Shown: positions 27,320-32,208 of the stretch, in pieces
Layout: every line of letters starts with the position of its first letter
Numbering within the stretch: position 1 is the stretch's first letter
DNA from: Pseudoselenomonas ruminantium
GTDB lineage: Bacteria > Bacillota > Negativicutes > Selenomonadales > Selenomonadaceae
Assembly: GCA_015058625.1 (NCBI GenBank)
Contig: SVCA01000001.1
Span: 62,001-126,000, forward strand
Length of the DNA stretch: 64,000 nucleotides
Direction: 5' to 3'
Notes under the pieces: model-generated
Databases searched by the model: none
Told to the model about the DNA's origin: nothing
What the model saw: the letters and a program-made list of their open reading frames with translations, nothing else
Position numbers and translations under genes: made by a program

Positions 27320-27540
27320 CTCGCGCCGCCCGTCGATATGCCACTGGCATATCTCCACTCCTGCCCGCTGTGCCTCGATATGACCAGAAGGGCTAGTTGC
27401 AGCCTGCTCGTCATTCATGCGTATTCGGTTTGTGTCCGTCTGCTCGGGTGGACAGGCCTGCCCCCTCGGAATGCCACTGGCATTCCTCGATGCATCCGAC
27501 ACGGGGCACGAAAAACAACTCTTTTTCTTCGCTTTCATTC
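27258..27540. repeat. GC-rich module with two ATGCCACTGGCAT palindromes, copy 1
   Basis: A segment of about 280 bp, clearly richer in G and C than the surrounding AT-rich array. It holds two palindromes with the same core: GATATGCCACTGGCATATC (27334-27352) and GGAATGCCACTGGCATTCC (27468-27486). A 113-codon minus-strand frame crosses it but has arbitrary composition. Function unknown. The second copy is at 29634-29916. Confidence 0.55.
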
Positions 27541-27544
27541 CCTC

Positions 27545-27600
27545 TGAATCCTGTCATTATGTGCTGGCGGGGTTTTGATTCATATTTAATTATGAATCAT
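27545..27600. repeat. Cassette boundary repeat 2
   Basis: TGAATCC ... TCATTATGT ... GATTCATATTTAATTATGAA, diverging at its right end into the next cassette. Confidence 0.65.
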
Positions 27601-27617
27601 TCTTTCAGCTGCAAAGA

Positions 27618-27664
27618 AAAGGCGCTGTGATGAAATACGAAAGCATTTTATCCACGGCGCCTTT
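27618..27664 (-). terminator. Terminator of peptide precursor 2
   Basis: Arms AAAGGCGCCGTG / CACAGCGCCTTT with one bulge, followed on the minus strand by TCTTTG. It lies just after the stop of the 78-aa peptide gene. Confidence 0.6.
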
Positions 27665-27668
27665 GTTG

Positions 27669-27905
27669 TTAGGGAAACTTATAGGAATATGTATTTAAGG
27701 TCGGTTGCTTATTCTTTGTCCCCTTACTGTTAAATAAATCATCTATTTCACGACGAGTCTCATTATCCACTTCTTGCCTTGAACCTAATTCAAGACGAGT
27801 CCCATTATCTTGCTTCCATACTCCTCCCCCCATAACAATCCAGCCACCTGCAACGCCATCCAGTTGGTCATCCGTCATTGCTTTTGCTTTTAACTTTGCA
27901 TCCAT
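27669..27905 (-). CDS. Double-glycine leader peptide precursor 2 (78 aa)
   Basis: The leader MDAKLKAKAMTDDQLDGVAGG differs from the other members of the array but has the classic bacteriocin-type end LDGVAGG. The predicted core of about 57 residues begins WIVMGGGVWKQDNGTRLELG and ends in a polar, lysine- and threonine-rich tail. No cysteine is present. GGAAGATGT precedes the ATG. The promoter element at about 28000-28065 is a more diverged version of the array element and keeps GGATATAAAGAACA. Bacteriocin, signal peptide or other exported peptide are all possible. Confidence 0.75.
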   Translation of the reverse strand: MDAKLKAKAMTDDQLDGVAGGWIVMGGGVWKQDNGTRLELGSRQEVDNETRREIDDLFNSKGTKNKQPTLNTYSYKFP

Positions 27906-27997
27906 GTTACATCTTCCTTTTCCATTTTAGAATTGTTAATGATACCTACTTCTTAATTTCGCCATTCATACCCAAAATCCTGCTGTTTCCCTTTGGT

Positions 27998-28065
27998 TGC
28001 TAATATTGAACCTTTGTTCTTTATATCCTCTAAGAAGGGAAAATGTTATGGTCTTTTGAAAAAAT
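27998..28065 (-). promoter_or_regulatory. Shared promoter element of the peptide array, diverged copy (precursor 2)
   Basis: Minus strand: AAAATTTTTTCAAAA, then AACATTTTCCC, then GAGGATATAAAGAACA, in the same order and spacing as copy 1. Between 28070 and 28331 I see only AT-rich DNA, the short palindrome CACAGCC/GGCTGTG (28287-28303) and a doubtful 37-codon plus-strand frame. Confidence 0.5.
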
Positions 28066-28331
28066 TTTCATAGCGGATAACAGAATTTATATAATGGCCC
28101 CCATGTAGTAGTAATTTAATACATCTACAATCAAATATATCTAATTATAAGACTTAATGTTATAATGTTAGGTATATCTTTAGTTGTTAAAGAAAGCGTG
28201 GGGATTATACATGAGGGCAAAGATTTCGGGGATTACGGATATGTTCGCGGCTATAACAGCGGAGGAATGTGGGGGGGACTTTTTTCACAGCCTCTGGCTG
28301 TGTCTATACCTGTGTCGCTATTAGACTGGTT

Positions 28332-28517
28332 TTATCTTTGCAATATCTCTCCAACGTGCATTTGTGTTTCGTCTACATTTGCTGCCATAGAATTTGCGTT
28401 ACTGTCATGGCAACCAGGACGAGGACGACGAGGGCGATAATGATGAGGAAAAGATGCACTTCCCCCTACCATGTCCAGTTCCATATCGTCCAGCTTGTTC
28501 ATCATCAGCTTATCCAT
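28332..28517 (-). CDS. Double-glycine leader peptide precursor 3 (61 aa)
   Basis: The leader MDKLMMNKLDDMELDMVGGS matches the array consensus and is followed by a core rich in R, P and H (ASFPHHYRPRRPRPGCHDSN). The core carries the motif GCHDSNANSMAANVDETQ, shared almost exactly with precursor 5 at 30051, and one cysteine. GAGGAGGAATATAAA precedes the ATG. The promoter element lies at 28545-28625. The shared motif with different flanks argues for recombination between cores. Confidence 0.75.
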   Translation of the reverse strand: MDKLMMNKLDDMELDMVGGSASFPHHYRPRRPRPGCHDSNANSMAANVDETQMHVGEILQR

Positions 28518-28544
28518 TTTATATTCCTCCTCACAGTCTTGAAT

Positions 28545-28625
28545 GTTGTTATCTTGCTTTCTGTTCTTTATATCCCTGAAGTAGGGAAAGTGTTTATATT
28601 TTTTGAAAAAAATTTCTGAACATCA
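28545..28625 (-). promoter_or_regulatory. Shared promoter element of the peptide array (precursor 3)
   Basis: Minus strand: TTTTTTTCAAAAAATATAAA, then CACTTTCCC, then GGGATATAAAGAACAGAAAG. Nearly identical to copy 1 up to the divergent start of the 62-aa gene. Confidence 0.6.
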
Positions 28626-28732
28626 AGTCTTAAGGTGAGCAGTCGCTTTCTTTCAGTTTCGTGCTCTCTTTTTGCGTAATATCATAATAGATTTACAGAA
28701 CGAAAATTACGAATTGATATAGAGGTGCGGGA

Positions 28733-28921
28733 ATGGAAAAACAGGTTGCAGACAATTTGACATATCTCAATGTACTGAACGACTTGATGGCAGAGAATAT
28801 ACGGAGCTATGTAAGAGCTGCGGCAAAACGCAAGCTCGGCATCGCACACAACACTCTGAGCGACGAAGCGCTCGAAGAAAAGTTCAGTGAAGTATACGCA
28901 CGCATATCGAGGAGGCTGTGA
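28733..28921 (+). CDS. 62-aa helical protein, divergent from precursor 3; candidate immunity or accessory protein
   Basis: Charged and predicted all-helical: MEKQVADNLTYLNVLNDLMA, then IRSYVRAAAKRKLGIAHNTL, ending EKFSEVYARISRRL. No signal peptide or membrane segment. GAGGTG precedes the ATG and a strong terminator overlaps its end. It is transcribed away from a double-glycine peptide gene across a region that is repeated in the array. Small helical proteins next to bacteriocin genes are often immunity proteins, but no sequence motif proves this. I do not recognise the family. Confidence 0.65.
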   Translation: MEKQVADNLTYLNVLNDLMAENIRSYVRAAAKRKLGIAHNTLSDEALEEKFSEVYARISRRL

Positions 28922-28937
28922 GGCAGCCTCCTTTTTT
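28911..28937 (+). terminator. Intrinsic terminator of the 62-aa gene
   Basis: Arms GGAGGCTG / CAGCCTCC with a 5-nt loop, then TTTTTT. The left arm overlaps the final codons. Confidence 0.9.
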
Positions 28938-29050
28938 ATGTCCACGCCATGTCAGTCCGTGATTTATATTTAATTATGAACCACGCTTTCTACAGACACA
29001 ATAAAAGAGAGCACATCTGATGATATGCCCTCTGGTTATTTTGTATAGAC

Positions 29051-29407
29051 TTAACCGTTCGAACCAACTCCGGGGAGGTGAGTCATCGGTCGAATGGCAA
29101 CCTTGTTTCTAGTCATGCCACGTGACCTTGCTTCATCCCGAACACTGGCCGTAAGATCACCAACTCTTTGATTGTAATAACGCATGTGCGTTTCCCCACA
29201 ATCAAGATTCCACTGAATCATTTGTCTTGTCACATCACCTTTCGAGTAATCATAAAACTCGTTCTGATTGAGGGTGCGATTATATACAACGTAGTACTTC
29301 TTGCCATCTACCCAGATATCCTTACCTCGGCCATAACCATAATCGAAGCTGCCAACTACCAGGTCCAGTTCCATATCGTCCAGCTTATTCATGAATTTCT
29401 TTTCCAT
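29051..29407 (-). CDS. Double-glycine-type leader peptide precursor 4 (118 aa; identical to precursor 1)
   Basis: The protein is identical to that at 26675-27031, with the same leader (MELDLVVGS end), promoter, ribosome binding site and downstream hairpin (28999-29031). Two copies would raise the gene dose of this one product in an otherwise diverse array. The upstream region again leads into the truncated 23-codon frame and the GC-rich module. Confidence 0.75.
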   Translation of the reverse strand: MEKKFMNKLDDMELDLVVGSFDYGYGRGKDIWVDGKKYYVVYNRTLNQNEFYDYSKGDVTRQMIQWNLDCGETHMRYYNQRVGDLTASVRDEARSRGMTRNKVAIRPMTHLPGVGSNG

Positions 29408-29445
29408 TTTATTTTCCTCCTCACATCTTAGGGTGTTGTTATCTT

Positions 29446-29516
29446 GCTTTCTGTTCTTTATATCCCCGAAGATAGCAAAGTGTTTATATTTTTTTGAAAA
29501 AAATTTCTGAACATCA
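29446..29516 (-). promoter_or_regulatory. Shared promoter element of the peptide array (precursor 4)
   Basis: Identical in its three blocks to copy 1 at 27070-27140. Confidence 0.6.
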
Positions 29517-29633
29517 AGTCTTAAGGTGAGCAGTCGCTTTCTTTCAGTTTCGTGCTCTCTTTTTGCGTAATATCATAATAGATTTACAGAACGGAAATTA
29601 CGATTTAAACATAGAGGTGCGGAATGGAAAGAC

Positions 29634-29916
29634 ATATGGCAGCCCTCCCTACGGTCGGGACGACTACGGCGGCCAGCGAGATAGGAGCAGGATAACTCGC
29701 GCCGCCCGTCGATATGCCACTGGCATATCTCCACTCCTGCCCGCTGTGCCTCGATATGACCAGAAGGGCTAGTTGCAGCCTGCTCGTCATTCATGCGTAT
29801 TCGGTTTGTGTCCGTCTGCTCGGGTGGACAGGCCTGCCCCCTCGGAATGCCACTGGCATTCCTCGATGCATCCGACACGGGGCACGAAAAACAACTCTTT
29901 TTCTTCGCTTTCATTC
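29634..29916. repeat. GC-rich module, copy 2
   Basis: Same sequence as 27258-27540, including both ATGCCACTGGCAT palindromes (29710-29728 and 29844-29862). Confidence 0.55.
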
Positions 29917-29920
29917 CCTC

Positions 29921-30026
29921 TGAATCCTGTCATTATGTGCTGGCGGGATTTTGATTTATATTTAATTATGAACCACGCTTTCTGCAGACACATAAAAAGA
30001 GAGCACATCTGATGATATGCCCTCTG
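29921..30026. repeat. Cassette boundary repeat 4 with terminator
   Basis: TGAATCC ... GATTTATATTTAATTATGAA ... CTTTCTGCAGACACA, then the hairpin AGAGCACAT ... ATGCCCTCT that ends precursor 5 on the minus strand. Confidence 0.65.
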
Positions 30027-30050
30027 TCTATGTCTTAGCCTATATCGCTA

Positions 30051-30245
30051 TTATTTACCAACCATGCTGGAGCCTAGCCAACCGCTTGCGTTTTGTGTTT
30101 CATCTACATTTGCTGCCATAAAATTTGCGCTACTGTCATGGCAACCGGAATGAGGCGTCCAAGGCGGCATTGGCACATATCCCCTAGCCCCAGCTACCAT
30201 GTCCAGTTCCATATCGTCCAGTTTGTTCATGAATTTCTTGTCCAT
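30051..30245 (-). CDS. Double-glycine-type leader peptide precursor 5 (64 aa)
   Basis: The leader MDKKFMNKLDDMELDMVAGA ends in GA. The core, about 44 residues, begins RGYVPMPPWTPHSGCHDSSA and contains ANFMAANVDETQ, the block shared with precursor 3. The end (GWLGSSMVGK) is different. It has one cysteine. Ribosome binding site GAGGAGGAATATAAA. Divergent from precursor 6, with about 180 bp between the two starts. That intergenic segment recurs between precursors 8 and 9. Confidence 0.75.
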   Translation of the reverse strand: MDKKFMNKLDDMELDMVAGARGYVPMPPWTPHSGCHDSSANFMAANVDETQNASGWLGSSMVGK

Positions 30246-30284
30246 TTTATATTCCTCCTCACATCTTTTGTGTTGTTATCTTGC

Positions 30285-30345
30285 TTTCTGTTCTTTATAT
30301 CCCCGAAAAGCAAAAAGTGTTGTAGTGATGTTGAAAAAATTTTTG
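30285..30345 (-). promoter_or_regulatory. Shared promoter element of the peptide array (precursor 5)
   Basis: Minus strand: AAATTTTTTCAA, then CAACACTTTTTGC, then CGGGGATATAAAGAACAG. The copy at 31122-31182 is nearly identical. Confidence 0.6.
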
Positions 30346-30425
30346 TAATACTTGACATTATCAATCGTAAATATAGACAAAGGTAAACAAAGTCAACTAA
30401 ACACAAAAGAAAGGGGTTGTCAAAA

Positions 30426-30578
30426 ATGATGGACAAGAAAGAACTTAACATGATGGAATTGGACATGGTGGCTGGTGGTAGTTGGTTGGACGATTTGATT
30501 GATTTCGGTCAGGATGCACTTAAAGAAATAGCCCCGTATATAGAGAAATATCAAGAGTATCTGCCCTTACCAAGATAA
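30426..30578 (+). CDS. Double-glycine leader peptide precursor 6 (50 aa)
   Basis: The leader MMDKKELNMMELDMVAGG has a perfect GG end. The 32-residue core begins SWLDDLIDFGQDALKEIAPY and is acidic and amphipathic, without cysteine, in the size range of class II bacteriocins or signalling peptides. AAAGGGG stands 9 nt before the first ATG. It is followed by a strong bidirectional terminator. The short plus-strand leader type (KKEL..ME) is shared with precursors 9 and 10 and differs slightly from the minus-strand type. Confidence 0.8.
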   Translation: MMDKKELNMMELDMVAGGSWLDDLIDFGQDALKEIAPYIEKYQEYLPLPR

Positions 30579-30608
30579 TCGCCTTTCTCCATCCAAGGGG
30601 GCGCAAAA

Positions 30609-30643
30609 AAGCTACTGCACAAACTCGACATGTGCAGTAGCTT
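30609..30643. terminator. Bidirectional terminator between precursors 6 and 7
   Basis: Arms AAGCTACTGCACA / TGTGCAGTAGCTT with a 9-nt loop; CTCTTT follows on the plus strand and TTTTTTG on the minus strand. Confidence 0.9.
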
Positions 30644-30660
30644 CTCTTTGTATCCAGTTT

Positions 30661-30807
30661 TTATCTATACCTTATGACTTGTTTGCGTTCTACATGATAC
30701 TCTTTAATCGGACGATTCGGACGACGATTATCAGGATAAACGTACCGCTTGCCTCCAGTCACCTTATCCAGTTCCATATTGTCCATCTTGTTCATGAGCT
30801 TTTCCAT
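30661..30807 (-). CDS. Double-glycine leader peptide precursor 7 (48 aa)
   Basis: The leader MEKLMNKMDNMELDKVTGG is followed by a strongly basic 29-residue core (KRYVYPDNRRPNRPIKEYHV, then ERKQVIRYR) without cysteine. The start is set by GAGGAGGAAAATAAA; an in-frame upstream extension of 30 codons crosses the terminator of precursor 8. It has no promoter element of its own, so it depends on read-through from precursor 8. A basic, proline- and arginine-rich core is typical of some antimicrobial peptides, which is inference here. Confidence 0.75.
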   Translation of the reverse strand: MEKLMNKMDNMELDKVTGGKRYVYPDNRRPNRPIKEYHVERKQVIRYR

Positions 30808-30871
30808 TTTATTTTCCTCCTCACATCTGATGATATGCCCTCTGGCTGGTTCTTCAGCCGCACTGCGGAGG

Positions 30872-31081
30872 TTAGACATTCTTACAAAGTTTGCCAATCA
30901 GTTTTAATACTATGCCATATTCCTTCATAGCGTCAATTTCAGCCTCAATTAACTTTCCAAATGTCTTTGCAACCGGATTAACGATTTGTTTGGTACCTTC
31001 TTTGAGAATATCAAAGAAACCTCCACCAGCTACCATGTCCAGTTCCATATCGTCCATTTTGTTCATGAACTTCTTATCCAT
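30872..31081 (-). CDS. Double-glycine leader peptide precursor 8 (69 aa), bacteriocin-like core
   Basis: The leader MDKKFMNKMDDMELDMVAGG has a perfect GG end. The 49-residue core is cationic, with alternating hydrophobic and charged residues predicted to form amphipathic helices: GFFDILKEGTKQIVNPVAKT, then FGKLIEAEIDAMKEYG and a final LIGKLCKNV. Of all members it looks most like a membrane-active class II bacteriocin. GAGGAGGAAAATAAA precedes the ATG. The promoter element is at 31122-31182. It is divergent from precursor 9. Confidence 0.8.
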   Translation of the reverse strand: MDKKFMNKMDDMELDMVAGGGFFDILKEGTKQIVNPVAKTFGKLIEAEIDAMKEYGIVLKLIGKLCKNV

Positions 31082-31121
31082 TTTATTTTCCTCCTCACAT
31101 CTTTTGTGTTGTTATCTTGCT

Positions 31122-31182
31122 TTCTGTTCTTTATATCCCCGAAAAGCAAAAAGTGTTGTAGTGATGTTGAAAAAATTTTTGT
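31122..31182 (-). promoter_or_regulatory. Shared promoter element of the peptide array (precursor 8)
   Basis: Same blocks as 30285-30345. The whole intergenic segment 30246-30425 recurs at 31082-31261 with offset 836 bp and few changes. Confidence 0.6.
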
Positions 31183-31261
31183 AATGCTTGACATTATCAA
31201 TCGTAAGTATAGACAAAGGTAAACAAAGTCAACTAAACACAAAAGAAAGGAGTTGTCAAAA

Positions 31262-31444
31262 ATGATGGACAAGAAAGAACTGGAGATTATGGAAATGGAA
31301 ATGATTGCCGGCGGAATCGAGACTCCTCATTTTGGTGATCCACCGTGTGATCCCTTTATTGACCCTGCAGATGATCCATATAATGTTCTATATTATGAGT
31401 ATCTAGAAGGGGTTGTCAAAAATGATGGACAAGAAAGAACTTAA
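31262..31444 (+). CDS. Double-glycine leader peptide precursor 9 (60 aa), reading into the next gene
   Basis: The leader MMDKKELEIMEMEMIAGG is followed by an acidic, proline-rich core (IETPHFGDPPCDPFIDPADD) with one cysteine. The last 15 or so codons (EYLEGVVKNDGQERT) run through the ribosome binding site and first codons of precursor 10 in another frame. The core may originally have ended earlier and been extended when the two cassettes fused. AAAGGAG is 9 nt before the ATG. Confidence 0.75.
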   Translation: MMDKKELEIMEMEMIAGGIETPHFGDPPCDPFIDPADDPYNVLYYEYLEGVVKNDGQERT

Positions 31445-31568
31445 CGTAATGGAGAAGAAAGAACTGGAGATTATGGAACTGGACAATGTGTCTGGTGGCA
31501 ACTGGTGGGATGACCTTGTAGACGTCATTACTTATGACCTCGAAGACTTGATTGATGACATTTTCTAA
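31422..31568 (+). CDS. Double-glycine leader peptide precursor 10 (48 aa) with a doubled leader segment
   Basis: MMDKKELNVMEKKELEIMEL, then DNVSGG. The leader carries KKEL..ME twice, as if two leaders had been fused. The core (NWWDDLVDVITYDLEDLIDD, IF) is short, very acidic and aromatic; its WxDDLxD start matches precursor 6 (SWLDDLID), so the two cores are related. AAGGGG stands 9 nt before the ATG. It overlaps precursor 9 by 23 nt and ends in its own terminator. Confidence 0.75.
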   Translation: MMDKKELNVMEKKELEIMELDNVSGGNWWDDLVDVITYDLEDLIDDIF

Positions 31569-31583
31569 CTGGCAAATTCAAAA

Positions 31584-31622
31584 AGGTGCTGTGATAAAAG
31601 TTTCATCTTTCTCACAGCACCT
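31584..31622 (+). terminator. Intrinsic terminator of the plus-strand peptide genes
   Basis: Arms AGGTGCTGTGA / TCACAGCACCT with a 17-nt loop, followed by AATTTTG. Confidence 0.7.
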
Positions 31623-31649
31623 AATTTTGTGTCTGGTGGACACTCTCCT

Positions 31650-31810
31650 TTAGAATTCGCTATTCGCAACTTCACCATTTGCCGGAAGAATTGGCTGTTT
31701 AGTGCATCACCTAAAGGAGCGGCTGTGAGTGCTGCCGTTTACAGCATAGTAGAATCAAAGCCAATGGCTTTGATTCTACTCATAGCTTTATGCGCCTGAC
31801 CTTATTCTCC
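31650..31810 (+). pseudogene. Remnant of an IS66-family transposase (TnpC)
   Basis: One frame reads LEFAIRNFTICRKNWLFSAS, then PKGAAVSAAVYSIVE, which is the conserved C-terminal part of IS66 TnpC proteins (GRKNWLFS ... G..ASA..YSIVETAK pattern, known family). After YSIVE the frame shifts; the neighbouring frame continues KANGFDS, also IS66-like. There is no start and no catalytic part. It shows past IS activity at the right end of the island. Confidence 0.75.
31748..31780. repeat. Perfect 15-bp inverted repeat in the IS66 remnant
   Basis: Arms AGTAGAATCAAAGCC / GGCTTTGATTCTACT with a 3-nt loop. It may be a secondary hairpin formed when the IS decayed, or a terminator without a T-run. Confidence 0.6.
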
Positions 31811-31829
31811 TGTATTGCTTAATTATATT

Positions 31830-31952
31830 CTATGACTTTGCCCACGAAAAGGCAAGATTTTCCTGTAAGTAATCCGTAACCCCTCTGGCCACGGCCCTTG
31901 CCATATCCTCCTGATATTCCTTTAAGAGCCGCACATCCTTGCTGTCGATAAG
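31830..31952 (-). pseudogene. 3' remnant of a gene resembling an N-acetylmuramoyl-L-alanine amidase
   Basis: The minus strand encodes LIDSKDVRLLKEYQEDMARA, then VARGVTDYLQENLAFSWAKS and a stop. The pattern D.RLL...YQ..MA.A...G...YL resembles the C-terminus of Amidase_3 enzymes. The frame is cut immediately upstream by an in-frame stop at the GTGGTAGTCAAAT repeat, so only about 40 codons remain. It marks the right break point of the island. Confidence 0.55.
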
Positions 31953-31964
31953 TGGTAGTCAAAT
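31952..31964. repeat. Right copy of GTGGTAGTCAAAT
   Basis: Exact match to 26484-26496 at the other end of the island. It interrupts the amidase-like remnant. Confidence 0.5.
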
Positions 31965-31981
31965 TTCAAAAAATGGACAAC

Positions 31982-32012
31982 AAAAAGCCCCGTGAGAATC
32001 TCACGGAGCCTT
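31982..32012 (-). terminator. Terminator of tRNA-Leu (contains the 14-bp flanking repeat)
   Basis: Arms CCGTGAGA / TCTCACGG extended by GGCT/AGCC, followed on the minus strand by TTTTTG. AAAAAGCCCCGTGA (31982-31995) repeats at 26367-26381. Confidence 0.8.
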
Positions 32013-32022
32013 ACCATTCATA

Positions 32023-32109
32023 TGGTGCCGACGATCGGAGTCGAACCGATACGTAGTTGCCTACGGCAGATTTTGAGTCTGCTGCGTCTGCCAATTCCGC
32101 CACGCCGGC
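32023..32109 (-). tRNA. tRNA-Leu (anticodon CAA)
   Basis: 87 nt with encoded CCA. Acceptor stem GCCGGCG / CGTCGGC, D-arm TGGCGGAATTGGCAGACGC, anticodon stem GCAGA / TCTGC with loop CTCAAAA (anticodon CAA), a long variable arm typical of tRNA-Leu, and T-arm ATCGGTTCGACTCCGAT. It reads UUG. The accessory island lies at its 3' side, a common integration site for mobile elements. Confidence 0.95.
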
Positions 32110-32208
32110 GTTCGCAACTCATTGTTGCTGACAGATAATATATTAGCAGATATATCCACCGTTGTCAAATCATTTTTATCATTTTTTTGAAAAACTTTCA
32201 GATAGGTT

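Larger units (their letters stand above)
26585..27597. repeat. Copy 1 of a 1-kb duplicated block
   Basis: Matches 28961-29973 at a constant offset of 2376 bp with only a handful of differences (for example at 26624, 26643 and 26691). It contains one peptide gene, its promoter and the GC-rich module. Both ends lie in the boundary repeat, which suggests unequal recombination there. Confidence 0.9.
28961..29973. repeat. Copy 2 of the 1-kb duplicated block
   Basis: See copy 1 at 26585-27597. The few substitutions do not change the encoded peptide, so the duplication is recent or under gene conversion. Confidence 0.9.

Noticed and set aside
27197..27538. 113-codon minus-strand frame across the GC-rich module (and its copy at 29573-29914)
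   Set aside because: It depends on GC-rich composition, runs through the promoter region of a peptide gene, has a poorly spaced start and no recognisable domain; I treat the DNA as a repeat module.
28211..28324. 37-codon plus-strand frame between precursors 2 and 3
   Set aside because: Weak ribosome binding site, no relation to the leader family and no support from repeats; the longer frame from 28165 overlaps precursor 3 on the other strand.
31629..31649. VSGG-like codons directly before the IS66 fragment, as if an eleventh leader
   Set aside because: No leader, start codon or ribosome binding site precedes them, and they lie beyond the terminator of precursor 10; probably chance.
26484..31964. 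An intact prophage or integrative element
   Set aside because: No integrase, structural, replication or conjugation genes are present between the flanking repeats; only remnants remain.
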